A DNA stretch of 17,228 nt from 3107 sp965216225. GTDB lineage: Bacteria; Pseudomonadota; Alphaproteobacteria; Rhodobacterales; Rhodobacteraceae. The notes beneath the pieces were generated by a model. That model saw nothing but the letters and a program-made list of their open reading frames with translations, was not told where the DNA came from and did no database searches. The position numbers and the translations under genes are program-made. Position 1 is the first letter of the stretch; every line of letters starts with the position of its first letter. Below are positions 14,443 to 17,228 of the stretch, one piece after another. The stretch lies in NCBI GenBank assembly GCA_965216225.1, contig CBDCFF010000005.1, forward strand, positions 1 through 17,228, read 5' to 3'.

Positions 14443-15687
14443 ATGACGACTGAACGCGCACCGCTTTTTACGCCGGTCCTGATTGCAGGCTGCATCATCG
14501 TCATGGCGGGTTTCGCGATCCGGGCGTCTTTCGGTGTCTTTCAGATCCCGATTGCCGAAGAATTCGGCTGGCTCCGGTCGGAGTTTTCCTTTGCCATCGC
14601 GATCCAGAACCTGTTCTGGGGAATCGGCCAGCCGATCTTTGGCGCCCTTGCCGAGAGGTTCGGCGACCGGCGCGCCATCGTCATCGGGGCAATCTGTTAC
14701 GCTGTCGGGCTGGTGCTGTCGTCCTTTGCCGTAACCCCCGCGGCGCATCAATGGCTTGAAATCCTGGTGGGTTTCGGGATCGCGGGCACCGGGTTCGGGG
14801 TGATTCTTGCGGTCGTCGGGCGGGCCTCGTCAGACGAAAATCGTTCGGTCGCGCTGGGAATCGCCACCGCCGCCGGATCGGCGGGGCAGGTGGTCGGCCC
14901 GCCGGCCGCAGAATTCCTGCTGGGTTTTCTGCCGTGGCAGTCGGTGTTTCTGATCTTCGCCGTGGCCATTCTGGCGGTACTGCTGAGCCTGCCAATGCTG
15001 CGCGCGCCAGAGGCGGCAGGCAAGGCCGAACCGGAGGCAGGCATGGGCGAAATCCTGGGCCGCGCCTTCCGCGACCCGTCCTATGCCATGATCTTTCTTG
15101 GCTTCTTCGCCTGCGGCTATCAGTTGTCATTCACCACCGCACATTTCCCTGCCTTCGTGACGGAACTCTGCCGGCCAATCGCACCGGGCGGCGTGCTGGC
15201 TGCAATCGGGATCACGACGACTTCTGCACTTGGCGCGGTTTCATTGTCGATCATCGGTCTGGCCAATATTGCCGGTACGATCACTGCGGGATGGCTGGGC
15301 AAGCAGTATCCCAGAAAATACCTGCTGGCGGCGATCTATACGGGACGCACGATCATCGGCGCGGCGTTCATCCTGATGCCGATCACGCCCGCTTCCGTCA
15401 TTGTCTTTTCCATCGCCATGGGTTCCCTGTGGCTGGCGACGGTGCCGCTGACATCCGGACTTGTCGCGCATATCTACGGTTTGCGCTATATGGGCACGCT
15501 TTATGGAATCGTCTTTTTCAGCCATCAACTCGGCAGTTTCATGGGCGTCTGGCTGGGTGGCCGGATGTATGACATCCATGGCGACTATACGCTGGTCTGG
15601 TGGATCGGCGTCGGAGTCGGGGCGTTTTCGGCCATCGTGCATCTGCCGATCCGCGAGCGCGCCCTGCCGCTGGCCCTGCCTGCCTGA
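14443..15687 (+). CDS. MFS transporter
   Basis: A 414-residue inner-membrane protein with about twelve hydrophobic segments split by a charged central loop (around residues 190-205, EAAGKAEPEAGMGE). The major facilitator motif A is seen as GALAERFGDRR at residues 67-77, between helices 2 and 3. RASFGVFQIPIAEEFGWLRSEFSFAIA near the start is typical of the monocarboxylate/oxalate-type branch of the superfamily, whose members carry organic acids. I would not name a substrate. ATG 14443 has only a weak GGGGGTG upstream. It stands 142 bp after the glnE-linked gene, with a hairpin between, so it is likely its own unit. A 15-bp direct repeat straddles its stop codon. Confidence 0.88.
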   Translation: MTTERAPLFTPVLIAGCIIVMAGFAIRASFGVFQIPIAEEFGWLRSEFSFAIAIQNLFWGIGQPIFGALAERFGDRRAIVIGAICYAVGLVLSSFAVTPAAHQWLEILVGFGIAGTGFGVILAVVGRASSDENRSVALGIATAAGSAGQVVGPPAAEFLLGFLPWQSVFLIFAVAILAVLLSLPMLRAPEAAGKAEPEAGMGEILGRAFRDPSYAMIFLGFFACGYQLSFTTAHFPAFVTELCRPIAPGGVLAAIGITTTSALGAVSLSIIGLANIAGTITAGWLGKQYPRKYLLAAIYTGRTIIGAAFILMPITPASVIVFSIAMGSLWLATVPLTSGLVAHIYGLRYMGTLYGIVFFSHQLGSFMGVWLGGRMYDIHGDYTLVWWIGVGVGAFSAIVHLPIRERALPLALPA

Positions 15688-15707
15688 ACACTGCCCTGCC
15701 TGCCTGA
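15673..15707 (+). repeat. 15-bp direct repeat at the end of the MFS gene
   Basis: GCCCTGCCTGCCTGA occurs at 15673-15687, ending with the stop codon, and again at 15693-15707, a 20-bp period. It is probably a small tandem duplication; no function suggested. Confidence 0.6.
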
Positions 15708-15724
15708 CATGCTCCATGCCGGCG

Positions 15725-16072
15725 TCATTTTACCGCGCGGATCAGCGTTCTCTCCAGATCGCGCAGGATGGCCTTCAGTTCTGCCCCGCGCTTCAGGATC
15801 TGGCCGTTCAGGCCGCGCAGCGCATATTGCTGGCGCCTGCCCTTCAGCTTCGGCCGCTTTTCGATCCTGTAGAGCGGACTTTCCGCGGTTCGCTGAAAAA
15901 CTGCAAAAACGGCGCTGTCGCGCAGGCAGGTGATGCCGTAGTCCCGCCACTCTCCTGCGGCGACCATGCGCCCGTAGAGCGACATGATTTCGGCCATCTC
16001 GCGTCTGTCAAAACTGACCTGTTCCGGTATTCGGCGATGTTGCGGGAAGGGCGTCACGGACTGGAATGTCAT
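15725..16072 (-). CDS. DUF2794 family protein
   Basis: A 115-residue soluble protein. It matches the DUF2794 pattern I recall from alphaproteobacteria: VSFDRREMAEIMSLYGRMVAAGEWRDYGI, then AVFAVFQRTAESPLYRIEKRPKL and QYALRGLNGQILKRGAELKAIL. The family has no known function to me. The high content of Arg and Lys in the second half would allow nucleic-acid binding, but nothing more specific is visible. ATG 16072 (MTFQSVTPFP) is preferred over the longer frame to 16171, whose added part looks non-coding; no clear Shine-Dalgarno precedes it. It is divergent from the formaldehyde dehydrogenase gene, with 240 bp between the starts, and converges with the MFS gene. Confidence 0.8.
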   Translation of the reverse strand: MTFQSVTPFPQHRRIPEQVSFDRREMAEIMSLYGRMVAAGEWRDYGITCLRDSAVFAVFQRTAESPLYRIEKRPKLKGRRQQYALRGLNGQILKRGAELKAILRDLERTLIRAVK

Positions 16073-16312
16073 GGGCGGAGATTGGCCCCTGTCCCCGGCA
16101 AAATCAATCCCTGCCCTGTCCCTGCCCGGAAATGATCCGCAAAACCTCCACATCCGCGCCCGGTTTCGCAATCACCGATTGCGCTGGCGGGCAATCGCCG
16201 CTCCGGCGGCGGGGGGCGGCGGCGGCTTCGGTCCATGGTCCGGCGACTTTTGGTTGAATAAGGAACGGGATTCGCCCACTCTGCCTGCAACGTCAAACAG
16301 AGAGGGTAGGAT
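16073..16312. other. Divergent intergenic region of 240 bp
   Basis: It lies between the starts of the DUF2794 gene and the formaldehyde dehydrogenase gene and must hold both promoters. A G-rich stretch (about 16203-16229) stands out. AGAGAGGG at 16299-16306 is the likely ribosome binding site for the right gene. I see no clear palindromic operator or RNA gene. Confidence 0.45.

Positions 16313-17228
<916 letters not shown>

Overview
This looks like a GC-rich chromosomal segment from an alphaproteobacterium, most likely of the Rhodobacterales (Paracoccus/Rhodobacter/Roseobacter relatives). I base this on protein resemblance: a GlnE of about 930 residues followed by a small conserved protein, proteins recognisable as DUF2794 and DUF2852 families, a class III glutathione-dependent formaldehyde dehydrogenase, and a degenerate M48-like membrane protein of a type I associate with this order. 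All family calls are from recall and visible motifs; no database search was possible.

Layout. (1) 1-2830, + strand: a nucleoside salvage operon deoA-deoB-upp. The window opens inside deoA (thymidine phosphorylase). deoA and deoB (phosphopentomutase) each carry two single-base insertions that shift the frame, while upp (uracil phosphoribosyltransferase) is intact. (2) 2872-3885, - strand: a conserved membrane protein with an M48-like but motif-less domain. It is followed by a 464-bp gap holding a decayed second copy of its own 5' end. (3) 4350-5285, +: an EamA/DMT transporter. (4) 5352-about 5984, -: a glutathione S-transferase whose normal start codon is missing next to an IS remnant. (5) about 5990-10451: an insertion-sequence graveyard. 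In order it holds an IS5-type fragment, the C-terminal end of an IS256 transposase (-), the N-terminal end of an IS256 transposase (+), an IS481 copy with a short internal deletion, an IS5-group element with perfect 18-bp terminal inverted repeats, and an IS6-family element with 17-bp terminal repeats and a lost catalytic Glu. The right edge of the IS6 element cuts a DUF2852 gene. (6) 10651-11130, -: a YbaK-type deacylase, divergent from glnE. (7) 11224-14300, +: glnE and a translationally coupled small protein. (8) 14443-15687, +: an MFS transporter. (9) 15725-16072, -: a DUF2794 protein. (10) 16313-end, +: S-(hydroxymethyl)glutathione dehydrogenase, cut by the window edge.

Functionally, the left operon would split pyrimidine deoxynucleosides, convert deoxyribose-1-phosphate to the 5-phosphate, and recapture uracil as UMP. 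If the frameshifts are real, the catabolic half is dead and only uracil salvage remains. The right part is housekeeping: nitrogen control through glutamine synthetase adenylylation, and formaldehyde detoxification. No transposase in the IS island looks functional.

I do not see a convincing new multi-gene system (no CRISPR array, defence island, biosynthetic cluster or prophage). The points most worth a second look are the clustered frameshifts in deoA/deoB, the fragmentary duplication next to the M48-like gene, the stacked IS remnants with an inactivated IS6 transposase, and the conserved but uncharacterised proteins.
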